Shown here: positions 46,383 to 59,100 of the stretch, in pieces | Layout: every line of letters begins with the position of its first letter | Position numbering within the stretch: the stretch's first letter is position 1 | Source: Poronia punctata | Taxonomy: Eukaryota; Ascomycota; Sordariomycetes; Xylariales; Xylariaceae | Length of the DNA: 64,000 nt | NCBI GenBank assembly: GCA_022579005.1 | Contig: MU401473.1 | Location: 124,001 to 188,000, forward strand | Reading direction: 5' to 3' | Position numbers and translations under genes: made by a program | The notes under the pieces: model-generated | The model's database searches: none | Told to the model about the DNA's origin: nothing | The model's input: only the letters and a program-made list of their open reading frames with translations

Positions 46383-49340
46383 TTATCGGGCGCCGCCGAA
46401 AGCGCTAATCCGGGCACCTGAGCCCCGGTGGAGTAGGCTATGTTTGCTGATGACGTTGTGTTCCTGCGGAATCACTTCGCCTTCACTTCGGTCAGCCAGG
46501 TCGTCCTCATCGTCCTCGACGATTTTTGTCGGGATGTCGTTGGCGACGTTGTACTGCAGGCTTGATCGCTCAGGCGTCGTCATCGTGGAAGCGTACGACA
46601 TCGAAGTGCTACTGCGGTTGGGAACCAAATCCGGAGTAGGCGGGATGCTGGAATACCGTCCCGAAGGATGAAGAAGGCTCTCCTCGCCAACCTCCGAGTT
46701 AGCGGTCGAGTGGTCGCTTCTGTCCTCACTCCGGGCGGCTGAGTGGGGGCTATTCCGGCGTGAAGGCCGCGATCGCTCACTCTCGGCATCGTGAGCGAGC
46801 TGCAGACCCTCAACGGCAGCCTGGCACTGCTCAGAAATATTTCGAATAATGTGAGCGATGGCGTCGGTCTTGTCCTTGAGATGTCGGTCTGCAACATCTT
46901 TGAAGCTGGCGGCCGAGAGACGCTTGGCGTTGGCTCGGCTAATGGCGCTAAGACGGCCTGGATAGTAATGTCAGTTTCATACTCGACTAAGAACTTGTGG
47001 GAACGAGGCCACATACCATTATTATGTTCAGGCTCCTCCTCTTCCTGCTCATCTTCCTCATCAAAGGCTTGCTCCAGCTCGCTCATCAGATCATCTGGAG
47101 CGGTGATAGAGCGAACCAGATGTTCCATATGGTGCGATTGACCTCCGATCAAGCTGCGCAGATGCAGCACGACACGGCGAGCCTCGTCTCGCTGTCGGAC
47201 CATAGTCGCGTTCGTCTGTTGCAAAGCAATCAACTCCTTCTTGTTGCGCTTGCGCTCCCGCTCAAGCTCCTCGGCAATTTCTTGTTGGAGCACCAATGCT
47301 TCGAGAGCGTCGTCACGCTGCTTCTCGGTACCGTTCAGGCGAATAGACAGGCGAGCATTATCATCCTTCTGTTGGTCGACGAGACCAGCCAACCGGCGGT
47401 TCTCCCGCTTATGGGCTTCGATCTTGGTCTTGAGATCTTGAGTCTCCTTCGTGAGCTGCTCGGCGAACGCTTGGAATTTGAGGAACTGCACGAATATGTG
47501 AGTATCGGCAAGGATATATTTGTCAGCAAGGAGGAACAAACCTGTTGCTTCCAGCTCTCAAGCTCCTCAACCAAGTAGTTGTTGCGCTTCGTAACCTTGG
47601 CGAGCTCCGTATCCATACGGCCCTTTAGATTGATGAAATCCTGCCATGCTTCCATAGCATCTCGTGAGTACTGGTTGCGCTCCCGAACAATCTCATTGAG
47701 ATGTCTCATAGACACCTTCGTCATGAGTGGTTTCTTGACAGAGCCGCCGAAGACAGCCTTCAACCCAGTATTACGTCCCTAGACGGACATTAGCTTTACA
47801 AAGCGGGGGTTTATAAGCAGAGGGAATGGCATACCATCTTTTCACACACATGGTCCATAACGGACATGACAGCATCCTGGTTCCACCATTCGGGGTCCTG
47901 TACTGATTCGACTTCACCGCGCATGACAATGATCTGGCCCGCAGGCACAAGCTTGCCGCCACCATAAGCAGACCGAAGGTGATTAGGAACTCCAGATGGA
48001 GTAACATCACCATTCAAAGCCTGAGTGAGGCGGGAAACAAACTTGTTGCGTTGGCCGGGGTTTAGAGCGGTCGGTGGGCTGGACGTGAGCACAAAGTTTC
48101 GATCGAGGTCAACAACGAGCGCATCGGTAGGAGCTGTAAACAGAGAGCGGCACTCGGCAGTTATACCCAGGATATATGGACCAGGCTCCTGAACCAGATC
48201 TGTGACATGGCGGGCATGGACCACGGGCACGTACAGACCGCTCCACTCATAAACTCGAACGCAGAATCGGACAGTCTCGGCGGCGACAGTCAGCATAGCC
48301 GGGTAGTGGCTGACAAAGATGATACGTCGTGTCGGGGACATTGCTGCCTCGACCACACCGACGATGTTGGGAACCGACAAACAGCTCCACAACGGCCACA
48401 TGGCAAAGTTCTGAAACCCAGTCGGCGAAGAAGGGAACTGATAGCAAAGAGCATAATCCTTCATATCGATGCGAACCAGATCGTTCAGTCGGGGCGCGGG
48501 GAAACTGAGTATTCTGGACACCTCCTCGGCGTGGAAAAGATTGGTTGCCTTGTTCCAATGGATCCACATTCCTCGAAGATAGTCACCCAACAGGTTGTAA
48601 ATCGGGTACCTCGAGAGGAAAGACAGACAATACGGGATCCAGTATGTCTCGTCTGGATTGTCGTAGAAGTCGGGCTCGGTACGTCTCCGGAGGTCTCGGA
48701 TCGTCTCGGCTCTCTTTTCGTCGGCTCGGGACCAAACACGGAGGCAAATTCCGTATAGCGTATGGGACGAATCCTGTTGAAGGACAAAAGCATGATGAAC
48801 ACAGTGAGGCTGGCTTCGGCCAGTGCAGATCTCGACATCGTGAGGAAAGCACGCCTGGAGGTTGTCAGTTTATTAAAGCTTCAAGATCATGCTTGGGTAT
48901 TTTGGGGCTAGATAAAGAGGAAAAGGCAAATATAGGGGGGGCACACATACGCGCATAGCTGAATGCAGAGCCCTAGCAATGTCGTTATCCTGCTCTAGCC
49001 GTGGACTGCTACCAAGGATCTCCGGCAGCCAAAACTGGCCTACAGCACCCTTCATGTGCCCGATCTTGCCCTGAACGGGAGCAGGAGCCTTCACCCATTG
49101 CGATGGTTCACGACCCACACCACACACCATGTAGGCGTGAGTAAGGGTTTTGGGTGTCCGCTGCTGAGGCTTGCCATTGAGGGTCCCCGGAATGGGCTGG
49201 GTGATGCGCGAGTGTAGAGAAGACGTTCGACTTGGTATGATGAGATTGTTATCCCCCTGATCATGGGTGACAGGGCGCGCCTCGCGGTCGCCGGTGCGCG
49301 GTCGTGTGAAGGACGAGTGGGTGTGAAGTGAGGGCGCCAT
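46383..49340 (-). CDS. DENN (AEX-3) domain protein with C-terminal coiled coil, putative Rab exchange factor
   Basis: Predicted 896 residues in five exons: 49340-48951, 48854-47835, 47778-47542, 47485-47017 and 46957-46383, with introns of 56-96 nt. An uDENN-like start (HAYMVCGVGREPSQW, about 70) is followed by the cDENN core (SRYPIYNLLGDYL, the hydrophobic run PTRRIIFVSHYPAMLTVAA and GPYILGITAECRSLF, about 190-370). The following segment through VMDHVCEKM is a dDENN. Residues about 490-680 are a long heptad-rich coiled coil. The last 200 are Ser/Pro/Asp-rich and probably disordered. DENN proteins activate Rab GTPases in membrane traffic; the target Rab is unknown. Confidence 0.85.
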
Positions 49341-52300
49341 GTTGATTAGATTCTTAGGATACTCTCTCCTGGATGGCGGATGACAGCTAATCTTGCACGG
49401 ATGCTAGACAAGGCTCCCGGACGGCACCAGCCGCGGACTGAAATTAAAACCTGTCCTTCTATCGGCCGTTGCTGGAGGGTTCGGTACAAGGAAGAGATTC
49501 ACTGCCGTATAATCTCACTATCCGACTGTGGGTATCTTCCTCAGAATCACGGCTCTAGCAGAAGATGCGCCACATATCCGGTTGGAAGGCAAACTCAGAC
49601 TTGCTGTAGCTGCTCCAGCTCTCCAAGACCGCTATGGGATGAGGCAAAAATTAGGAAATTAGAATGTGGGATAACGACGGATGGGGCAGGCCAAGTGGGA
49701 GGCCAACCAAAACAGGGACGATTATCTTGACAAGTGATGGATAAAGGGAGTGTACTCGTACGTGCACAAGGACATACAAGACAGGAGGAAAGCTCTTGAA
49801 ACAGAACCAACTACCGGTGCGTACAAATGAGTGGAAAACGGAAAAGAATGTGAGTGAGGAAGATGTTCTTCCCAACGGTGCAGTGTACTTGGTGAATTAT
49901 GGTACTGTAGGACACCTGCATGCACTGTACAGGATAGGGACTTGGGGCGTTATTTACGATTGATCGCAAGGGAGGGGACTAAGGTTAGGTAGATGGAAGA
50001 AGTGACGGTGGAGGGACCAAGTGCGCACCATCAACTATGGAAAAAGCTGTGCACAACACCTCTCCGTCTCGACGGGAATGTCGCGTTGCCTTTGAAATGC
50101 GTAGGATCTGGTCGCAGTGGTCGGGGGGTAAAACCGGGGGCAAGGTCCCAGACTGTCTGTGTTTGAGCTAGCGCGGCATGGGTTAATTGAACCCAAGGCC
50201 AAAAAGGGAAATGGCTGTACAAACCTCTGATTCAGTGTCTCTCTACTGCAATTTCTGATACTAGAGATACATGTTCACCATTGGGCACTTACGAGTATCG
50301 CAAATCAACAATTGTATACCTGCCTGCAGGAGGGGAAGAAAAGCTTTGAGTAGGTAGGTTAGTAACAATGATTACAATAACAAGCGCTGCTTTTTGATTT
50401 GAGCAATCTCCTTGCTAACAGGTACCTCCAAACTTTCAAGGTAGGAGGAGTACAGAGTTGAAGGTACCTGTTTAGCTATGTTCTGGGAGTAAAGGTACCT
50501 CACCAAATAAGTCTCTTTAGTGCAAACGCAGAATATCTGCCGATTGTAGAGAACAGGCCTATGTAGAGAAGCTGTTCTTATCCACCTGAAATCTTACCCA
50601 AACAGCCACCAAAACCCGGGAAGCTCTTCAAGAGAGGTCAGAAACTGGGACCTCCCCGGATACACTAATGCAGGGCACAGGTCAATCCTTGCACAAGAGA
50701 AATTTGAGCCCGCTCCACCAAGAACAGCTGCTAGCCAATGGAATCAGATAAAGTTAGATTACACCCCACCATTGGACGCCTTTCCGGAATATATCATACA
50801 TGCTCAGCAGCTTGATCCCTGTACTGTAGGCTCCGCAGTGATGAAGATAAGAATTGGAGAAAGGGGGTTTTTTGCCCAAAAGGCCCGGAGTCACTACCCA
50901 AAAAGAAATAAGAACTGAAGGGATTGGAAGATTCTCTTCGTGTTGATCGTTTGCTGTAGATTACAAGATATCACACGATACGACCGTTTGCACACATAGT
51001 TAAGCATCATTAAACTTCAGCTGAAGAATACTGAGTATTGCGCTCTTTGCCATAGTAAAAGTCGTTTCCTAATCATACTTGACACTAATCTAGAGATGCC
51101 TTCTGGTTTATCTAGGTCAACTTAACCAGCACTGATGTGTGTGTCTGGCATGAAGATCGAGGCTATGTGCAAACAGCTTTGATCCCTTAGATCAGTACTC
51201 ATAGGTATTCCAAGAGAGCCCGGCCAGTTTCTGGATGGATGATCAAATACACGTAAAGGAAGGGCCACGACATGAACCGCTACCAAATGTCGTGTTGTTA
51301 CTTGTAGCATATGTCAAACAACCCTGTATCACGTGGCTACTTAATCGCGTGCATTGCTGTCGTACTATGTACCCAGGGCCTTTCCTTGTCGTGTTAAATA
51401 TTTAAGGATGGCCGACCCAAAAGATAACAAGTTCCATCGTGCTGGGTAGGTGTGTTTGTTTGTTGTTTGTAAATACCTAGGCAGTCAACCTATTCTATTG
51501 CCTGTCATGTTTGTCTGGTTTCAAGATTCCTGGCGAATTCTTGCGTCCGAGAACAAAGAACTGCAGAGATTCAAACTTGCAAGATATAGGTTATACTCAG
51601 TGTCATCTTAATTACTCTTACAAAAAAGGAATCTACAACTGCGTATTTTCAAAGAGGAGTTTAAGCGTGATGATACATATGCAAGTAATACACGTACTCA
51701 TAATTACCAATTGTAAGGTCCAACGTCTGGACTGGCGTGATTGATATAAGGTATAGCTTAATCCACATTTGATGCATATGCCATATATTTACCAGACCTT
51801 TTCTTGTGGTAGAAGGAAAAATGACTACTGCAGCTTGACATGCACAATCACCTTGGCGCTGGTTTCACATTTGATTATTCCTTTTTTTTTTTTCCGAAAT
51901 GGTCCTGTTTCTTTTTCCTGTCCGTATTGCTCTTCTATACAGCACTACCTAACTTTACCTATATGAGGTCGTGTAGGTATCATGGATGCAAGCCTACAAG
52001 TGTGACTGCTTGCTGTTTGAAGCGCAAGGCAAGTGATCAAGTTTCAACACTGCATATTTTTCATGCTGTCTATAACATTACGCAGCATTCTCAGTAGAAG
52101 CAAACATTGCGCATTCCTTGGAAGAGACTCCTATTTCACTGCCCGATGTCTTGGTTCCAGTATTGGTGTAGCTTGGTATATAATCCTCAGGCAACCCCCA
52201 TTCTTGTAAGTCCGGAGGCTAGGCTGTATCGTCTCAAAGTGTTGAAACAACTCTACCTATACCTGTGATAGTATAGCTAAGCGATATTGTTACCAACAAG

Positions 52301-53469
52301 AGTATGCATGTACCTTTTTGGTGGCAGGCACCACTGTCTGCATGCTTACTAATAAAGGTTTACAAACGTCCAATCATCCGAATTTGCCAATTGCAACGTC
52401 ACGGGGAAAAAAAGGAAACCAAAAAAAGGGTAGCCACATGAGACGGGACGGGCTATAGTTAGGACAACAGCGGCAAGCCTTGTCGGCCCGCGTTGATTGA
52501 TTGCATGCCTGCAACGAGATGGCGCGGTAAGTATCGAAACGAAAGCACTCTGTTTGTGGTGATGATATAATTCATGAATCACAGATTGCTATATTTTCCC
52601 CGCTGGATTGCAATTTAGTTCGTTGCCTTACCCCGCCTTATCTGAATATAAGCTGTCGCTGTCGCTGTCATTATGACTTGGTATCCGAGCCTGAGTCAAG
52701 ACTTGAGAATGATCGTAAATTCCAATGGTAGGTCAACCGGGCTCCAGTATTTGTGTCGCTAATCAGCATAGGCCCGAGCATGAGAATAAGGTAGGTGAGT
52801 GACGGCCTGCGCAGATGTCCTGAATAGACATACAACTAGATATTCTGTCTCCTTCACTTTTTCATGCAGCTACAACGCGCCTTCCTTCTCTATGAAGCTG
52901 TGTTTACCATCCACTTCACAAGGCACCAGATGGTGCATGAGCATGACGCAGACAACCTTAGCTTTTAAGCTAGTTCATTTCCCGCCATGGCAACTGGCTC
53001 TAGGCAATCAGATTTTGACCTTAAACTTGAACTTTGCCCTCGCACACCATATTGTCCGCCCTCGACTGGTTTTTTCGCAGTGACGGTGGCGCAACTAGAC
53101 AACAAGTCTATAAGCCAGAACTAGCAAGGCATTGTTTTACCTAGGAAATAAAACTAGACTCGCTATTGGGTTGAAGTACCTACATGTCCGCCACCGTTTG
53201 GATCGCGCCGAGACCCTTACAGGCGCATCTGAGATCTCCCATATCGTGAAGCATGGACGACCTGGGCCCCTAAAGTTTATCATATCCTGCCTAAACAACT
53301 AACCTAGACTGCTTACATTGTTGGCGGATTGCGAGCCAGCCTCCGTATATGCATGAGCCGTCTAAGAAAGGGGGTTGCCGTCCAGATGATGGGGACCGCG
53401 TTGAACAGTAATGAACAGAGTCAACCATGTACGTACACCAATGCCAACATGTCTCAGGGATTCGACTGC
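49341..53469. other. Gene-free gap of 4.1 kb before the mycosporine-type cluster
   Basis: No coding region or RNA gene recognised on either strand. Short open frames (49380-49730, 51840-52097, 52799-53083) lack recognisable domains and coding-like composition. It includes the DENN gene promoter at its left end. TACCTA/AGGTA words are scattered at 50350-50510 and 51450-51480. It marks the left boundary of the biosynthetic cluster. Confidence 0.5.
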
Positions 53470-56400
53470 CTACACTGAATTTTCTTGTTCCCGGTTCTGT
53501 ATCCAACCCCACATGCGCATCACGTGTTCACGATTTAATGGCTCGAGGTTGCGAATAGACCTTGACACTTGCCGAGTACGTGTTGTTTGGAATGTCGTCA
53601 AGCTTGTCAACAATCGATCAGATTCGTACCGTTGCTCCCACAAACTGGTAAGTGCTTGCCAAGGATGACAGGATGTCGGTTCGGCCGCTATGATCCTCTC
53701 AAGGTGTCCCATCCATGTCTGTACAGAAACCACCTCAGGGCCAAGACTCCCTTGCCCTTCGGAGATCCACTGGAGCATCTGGCGCCACGAGGGTGACATG
53801 TGATGGTTAAGGACGTGGTATACCGGCACTTCATCAGGCTTGAGACCGGGGAAGCTGCTTTTATTGCTTGACAAGGCGATCTCGAGGATCGACTCTGCCG
53901 CTATATCCACTGGGAGCCAATTCAGGTGCTCCCCTGGGAGGTCGGGCAGACAACCGGTTAACTTTGCTGTCGAGAGCATCTGCGGATACGCTTCGTTGAT
54001 GTTCCAGATACCGAACTTGTTACCGCAAAGCTGACCAACCCGAATGATGGATACGCGGGGCTTTTGGTAGGTTGATGTTGGGCATCTGCTGACGGCTTCC
54101 CGATGTGCTGCTGCGCAGACTTGCTCGGCTACCCACTTCGACCTAGAGTAACCCAGCGGAGAAGCATACTGCGGATTTGGGATGACCTTCTCCGGTACTA
54201 CCCCTAACGGCGTATTGCTCACCGCGGCAGTGGAGCTCACGAAGACGACCTCGGTCTGGTTTGGGGAGAAAATGTCTATCAGATTCTTTACGCCTTTAAT
54301 CTGTGGTTCGAAAGATGCGAGACTGAGAGCGAAATTCACGGGCCAGGCTGCGTGGATGATGTGGCTAGCTGTCTCGGTAATTTGTGACAAGTCTTCAGCT
54401 GACAACCCCAGAGTGTCAGAAGACAGGTCACTGGGCAGACAGACGACCCTATCATGGAATAGAGGATTATGTTGGAGTTCCTTTCCCTTCCTCAGATGTC
54501 GTTCAACCAACGAACTTGCTATTCGTTGCTTTACTTGCTCGCGTGTATCTCCACGTGCGAGACAATATACCATGGATATCTCGGGATTGTCCATCAACTG
54601 TGTCAATATATGGGCACCAAGTGCTCCAGTCGCGCCTGTCAAGACCACTACCATTATACGTCTGTTCCATAACCTGTCGGGACCGGAACAGAGACAGGGG
54701 CGGTATTTCTCTGCGAGAAGTCGCATTGAACTCGTTGGGTCTGTACTTATCTGCTCTCTCCTTTCTAGAACCCCTCCATTCCGTATTGTCTTCAAATTCC
54801 TGGCCAGAGAAGTAATGGTGCCAGCATCGTATATTATATTCCTTGGCAGCTTGACCTCTGGCGGCAACAAGCTGGTCTTCAGTGCTGCTGATATGTGCAT
54901 ACAGGCGATAGAATCCACGCCCTGGGCATAAACATCTTGATCTGGGTCGATCGCACGACCGAAGACATCGTCGAATACGTCCGTGATATACGCCACTATC
55001 TGGTCATCCGGTACATGTTGTCCCCCTCGAGTCACCTGGGATCGCGCATAGGCTTCTTCGATTGAATCGGAAAACATCTTCTCAGCTTGATAGCGGAGAA
55101 CAGTGCCTTTGCTACTCTTCGGCAAGGGCTGTTCCCCATCCTTTACCCTGTGTATGAACAACATCGACCGTTGCAACCTGGTGTATGCTGGTGCCGCTGA
55201 ATTCAATCTCCGTATTACCGGCCATACTATTTCAAGCACCTCGCCATCAGAGAGATCTCGGGGCTCAATGAAGAGTAACGCCCCAGGAAATTCCCTGCCC
55301 TCGCCAAAGATAAGCACGCCCCTCAAGACAGTACACGAAGCTCCAAGCTCATCTTCAACCGGCGAAGGATCGAACTTCTTCCCGTTGGAAAGAGTAATAA
55401 GCGCGTCCGCCCTCCCACGATACCTCCAACCGTTCGGGATCAAGGGATGTGACTCGAACAAATCGGCCGTAGCATAGGATCCGTCTGGTCGATTTGTTTT
55501 GAGTCTAAGAGGCCAGTCTCTCTTCACGACTAGTTCCGAAACATCCTTGCCTCTTGGTTCAAAGTCCAATAAGTCGGGAGTGCAAGATATTCTCAGATAT
55601 TGCCACTCCTTGTCATGGGCGTAATCTCGGTGGGAAGACATTAGAAATCCGCACTCGGCACTACCCATGCGCGAAAGTAATTTTACGCCAGAGTCCACAA
55701 GATGGTCGCCAATGATTGGCGTTAGGGGTGCTCCACCGACACCGATGAGATCCATGGACTTGAGAAGCTCGACGCCATCGTCTTCTTCGGCTAGGATTTG
55801 CAGGATATAGGGGACGGAGGAGAAGTACGTGATAGGTATTTCTCTGCTGTTCCCACGAGCGAAGTGGACTGCGTCTTGGATGTTCCGAGAAGTTACCGGC
55901 ATCACGTCTTCGGGAAAGAACCAGATGAGGGCTCCGCTCGTCCAGGCGCGGAGGGCGTCGGCAATGCCGCCGTGGTATAGAGGGGTTGTTGTGAATGTCC
56001 CTTTGGGATTGGTGGCTGTGAATACGGGGAGACAGCCGACGGCGCCCCATTGGGTTTGTCTGATGGGTTTGGGTAATCCGGAGGTAGTGCCCGAGGTACT
56101 GTCGAATCAAGTCAGTATCGCCAAATGACCAAGTACCAAAGTGGGCACGTAGAACTGGCAAAGTGATATGAGTCGGGAATAACATACTGCTGGAAAAACA
56201 CAGCGTCCGAGCTAGTCTTCTTCTCACCCGTCTTTCTTTCTGCGGTCGAGCATTTGCATGACGCATCATAATAATCCGGTATATCCAGTACCCTAACACC
56301 ACCTCGAATCTGGGATATCTGCTCCTTGTGACCTCGATCAACCAGTATCATATCGATACCAGTCTCTTTACAGAGATGTTCAATAGCTTTATTATGCAAT

Positions 56401-56992
56401 TGTGGACTATGTAGGTATATTTTTCACAGAGTTAGCTACCTCTTACTCATCCAAGTCGATTCAGATAGCGATGAAAGGAAGAAGGAAAGAGGAAGAAGGA
56501 AAAAGAAAAACTTACGCAAAAAAGAAGGCAACATGTCCCAAATACGTAAGCCCCAGCCAAGAGAGCACGAGATCAAGACTACTTGAACAAAACAACCCCA
56601 CCACCACCGCACTTTTCCCTCCTTCCCCTCTCTCTTCTTTTTCTGGTCTACTGCTGTTATAAATATGCCCCCGAAGTTTCGACGCAGCTCCTCGGGCATA
56701 TTCATCTAATTCTCCAAATGTGACTAAACAAGGTTCTATCACCAGGTTTTTTTTTTTTCCCCCTACAGTTAATAACCTGGATTTATGTTTTTATGACGAG
56801 GAGGGACTCACTTTTCGCACCCCCACTACTAGCGAACCCTAAAGCCAGGACATCGGGACGAGTGATTGCTCGTGATTGTATAAGGTCGAGAACTGTTTCG
56901 AAAGGATTTTGTCGCTGCTGTGTTTTGAGAGTGGGATTTGTTGTTAAGGCTTCGCCTAGGGTGCATGTGAAGTAGTTTGGTGATGGGGACAT
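53470..56992 (-). CDS. NRPS-like adenylate-forming reductase (A-T-R), predicted mycosporine-modifying enzyme
   Basis: Predicted 1082 residues in four exons: 56992-56812, 56735-56516, 56406-56188 and 56098-53470, with introns of 76-109 nt. The adenylation domain (about 1-560) has the A3 loop QHTSGTTSGLPKP (formed across an intron), YRGRADALITLSNGKKFDP (A8/A10, with the acyl-AMP lysine) and no condensation domain. The carrier domain (about 610-690) carries the phosphopantetheine serine in YAQGVDSIACMH. The thioester-reductase domain (about 720-1082) has the NADPH loop VVLTGATGALGAHIL and the SDR triad: VSSTAAVSN, then GYSRSKWVAE. A terminal reductase releases the acyl thioester as aldehyde or alcohol. 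Next to cyclase, methyltransferase and ATP-grasp genes, I infer it loads a mycosporine-amino acid (or its amino acid) and reduces it to the amino alcohol. A lone lysine-pathway aminoadipate reductase is unlikely, as that enzyme is larger. Confidence 0.9.
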
Positions 56993-57615
56993 GGTTATTG
57001 GTTATTTGTTTGTGTTTATGTGTGAGAATGGGAGTGAGAGGGAAAGTGAGATGTCGATAGTGTAGAGGGGGGAGGTGGTATCTTGATTTACTATTTATCA
57101 TTACTTGTTCACTAGGTATTTTGGGTATGATATCTTATGCATGTGAAGCCGGGGGTGAGGTCAAGTGAGGTGTACAGGAGGTCATGGGATACTTAATATA
57201 CACTGTCATTTCTGTTCGGAAGTGAACGTGTCGGATATGGACCTGCAAACTTATCTAGGTGCCTATCCTACCTGACCATCGTCATCTCTGCTTTTTATAT
57301 TGCAGAGCGGGGTAGGTCGGGTGAAGATTAAGCATGCTGGGCAACATAAGATGCTTAAATCAACATGAGGGTCTTTCCTGGACAACTTCTTCGATACACA
57401 TATGTAAGATACATCATACGTGCTCCCATCGGTGTAGCTAACCAATCTACTGACGAACATACATCCGATTTGGTAGATGGATGTGGCCTACCTCTAGGTA
57501 TAAACGACTTGTACAGCATATACCATACGACATGTAGATATCACACAACAATATCCTTTACTCTCTTTCCCTCCAACGACGTACCTAGGTAATTACCTAC
57601 TCCCCTATCTATCAA
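56993..57615. promoter_or_regulatory. Upstream region of the A-T-R gene
   Basis: 623 bp between the A-T-R start and the stop of the ATP-grasp gene, both on the minus strand. TACCTAGGTA-type words lie at 57250-57275 and 57578-57600. No gene seen. Confidence 0.4.
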
Positions 57616-59100
57616 CTAACAACTAAACATCTTGGTAGTGCTAACATTAACCCGACTCCACCTTCTCCCCCCCCACCAAGCAGACAGGATGGTAAGCGGC
57701 CAATACACATGGTACAAAACCAACGCAGGCAAAGGATCCCAAGACTCGAAAGTTCCTTCCTTCCACGTAAACACATGTTGGAAGAACGTCTTTACGGATT
57801 CGAAATCCATCGAGAGTGTAAAGAGAGGGTGGATGATGAGTGTGATTAGATCGTGGCCGATCCAATATCGCGGTTTGGTGGTGAGGGGAGAGGGGGATAG
57901 CAACTCTTCTTCTTCTTTGCCTTCTTGTTTCCCCCCCTTTTTTGTGTTTGTGTTTGTGTCAAGAACAGAAAGATACCCCTCCACAACCTCTTTGCCGAAG
58001 AGCACAACGGCAGTATGTGCGCGCGGATTACACTCGATGGCGTAAACCCCATCCTCCTCATCCCTTTTCGCCATGAAATCGAAACTCAAATGTCCCGTCA
58101 ACATCTCCTTTTCCCCATTCCCCCATCTTTCCAGAAATCCCTCTGTAAACTTCCTCATCGCTCTCCATCTCGCATCCGTAGGTTGCAAGGGAACGTAATG
58201 CATGAGCAACTCTTGACTCGGACAAGCGACAAAGCACTTGATTTCCCCCCGGACGACGAGCGAATGTGTGCAGTATTCCTCCTTTCCGCCGATATATTCC
58301 TGCAAGATCCACGGACTTGAAGATTTCGAAGACTTTTGGATGGGCAGGGAGCAGATGTAGGCCACGGTTTGGGAAGGCGTGGGTAACGGGAGAAGAGTCA
58401 TGTTTGCTCTGTATATGTCGTTGACGTCTGTTGGTTTGAGGATATATCGCCTCTCTTTTCCCCGTTCTTCCTTTTTCCGTATGGTTAATGATGATAGAAT
58501 TTCCAACACCTCCCCCGCCGAACAAACCCGATGACTCCTCGGAACAGATAATCCCCTCTCAGCACAAACCCTCGTAAATTCGTCCTTGCAATGCAAAGCC
58601 GCCGTAGTCTTCTCATCGAATTGCACGCATTTACACCTCGTCTGAGATTCGATTTCTTTTTTTGCCAGGGCATCTTCAATCGCGCTCGTTACGCCCGAAC
58701 AAGATACCCATAAATCGACGGATTCCTTTTCGACAATCCCGACGAGAAGGGAGATGTAATTCTTTCGTCGTCCGGGTAGGGTGTAAAATCGCGATATACT
58801 CTTTGAAAAACGGCCGGGACAGGGGATTATCCCGTCTTCGAAGTCGGCGCCTATTACGCGGTGGCCGGAGAGGTGGAATGCCCGGGCGAGGGTTAGGCCT
58901 TTGGACATTCCTATTCCTGTCACTAGGATGGTTTTCTTGTCGATGGCACTTTGTGGCTGGGGTTTGTTGGAAGGGTATGGGTTTATGAGTTGGTTTACGC
59001 AAGTGAGGAGGAGGATTGTGAGGGATAGGGGGAGGATGAGGAGGGAGAGGAGGATTAGGGCGAAGCACCGGGTTGTGTCGTGGAAGGTTGAACCTGTCAT
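57616..59100 (-). CDS. Membrane-anchored ATP-grasp ligase, MysC-like
   Basis: Single exon of 494 residues. A strong hydrophobic helix at about 13-37 should anchor it in a membrane. The pre-ATP-grasp domain starts with KTILVTGIGMSKGLTLARAF and GHRVIGADFE. The ATP-binding half includes RYILKPTDVNDI and PWILQEYIGGKEEYCTHS. The metal-binding end is HLSFDFMAKRD and YAIECNPRAHTAVV. A 90-residue tail with WDPLPALVLYHVYWP and WSRVN follows, which I recall as a feature of mycosporine-type (MysC) ligases. MysC couples an amino acid to 4-deoxygadusol through phosphate activation; here that would give a mycosporine-amino acid. A Lys/Glu-rich insert (about 395-415) is low complexity. Assignment rests on fold plus the neighbouring cyclase; the amino acid is unknown. 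Confidence 0.83.
   Translation of the reverse strand: MTGSTFHDTTRCFALILLSLLILPLSLTILLLTCVNQLINPYPSNKPQPQSAIDKKTILVTGIGMSKGLTLARAFHLSGHRVIGADFEDGIIPCPGRFSKSISRFYTLPGRRKNYISLLVGIVEKESVDLWVSCSGVTSAIEDALAKKEIESQTRCKCVQFDEKTTAALHCKDEFTRVCAERGLSVPRSHRVCSAGEVLEILSSLTIRKKEERGKERRYILKPTDVNDIYRANMTLLPLPTPSQTVAYICSLPIQKSSKSSSPWILQEYIGGKEEYCTHSLVVRGEIKCFVACPSQELLMHYVPLQPTDARWRAMRKFTEGFLERWGNGEKEMLTGHLSFDFMAKRDEEDGVYAIECNPRAHTAVVLFGKEVVEGYLSVLDTNTNTKKGGKQEGKEEEELLSPSPLTTKPRYWIGHDLITLIIHPLFTLSMDFESVKTFFQHVFTWKEGTFESWDPLPALVLYHVYWPLTILSAWWGGRRWSRVNVSTTKMFSC

Noticed and set aside
54182..54931. 249-codon open frame antisense to the A-T-R reductase
   Set aside because: Shadow frame; the minus strand encodes the carrier and reductase domains here.
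53470..56992. A-T-R enzyme as the lysine-pathway aminoadipate reductase
   Set aside because: Too short (1082 residues, lacking the N-terminal extension of Lys2) and placed in a secondary-metabolite context.
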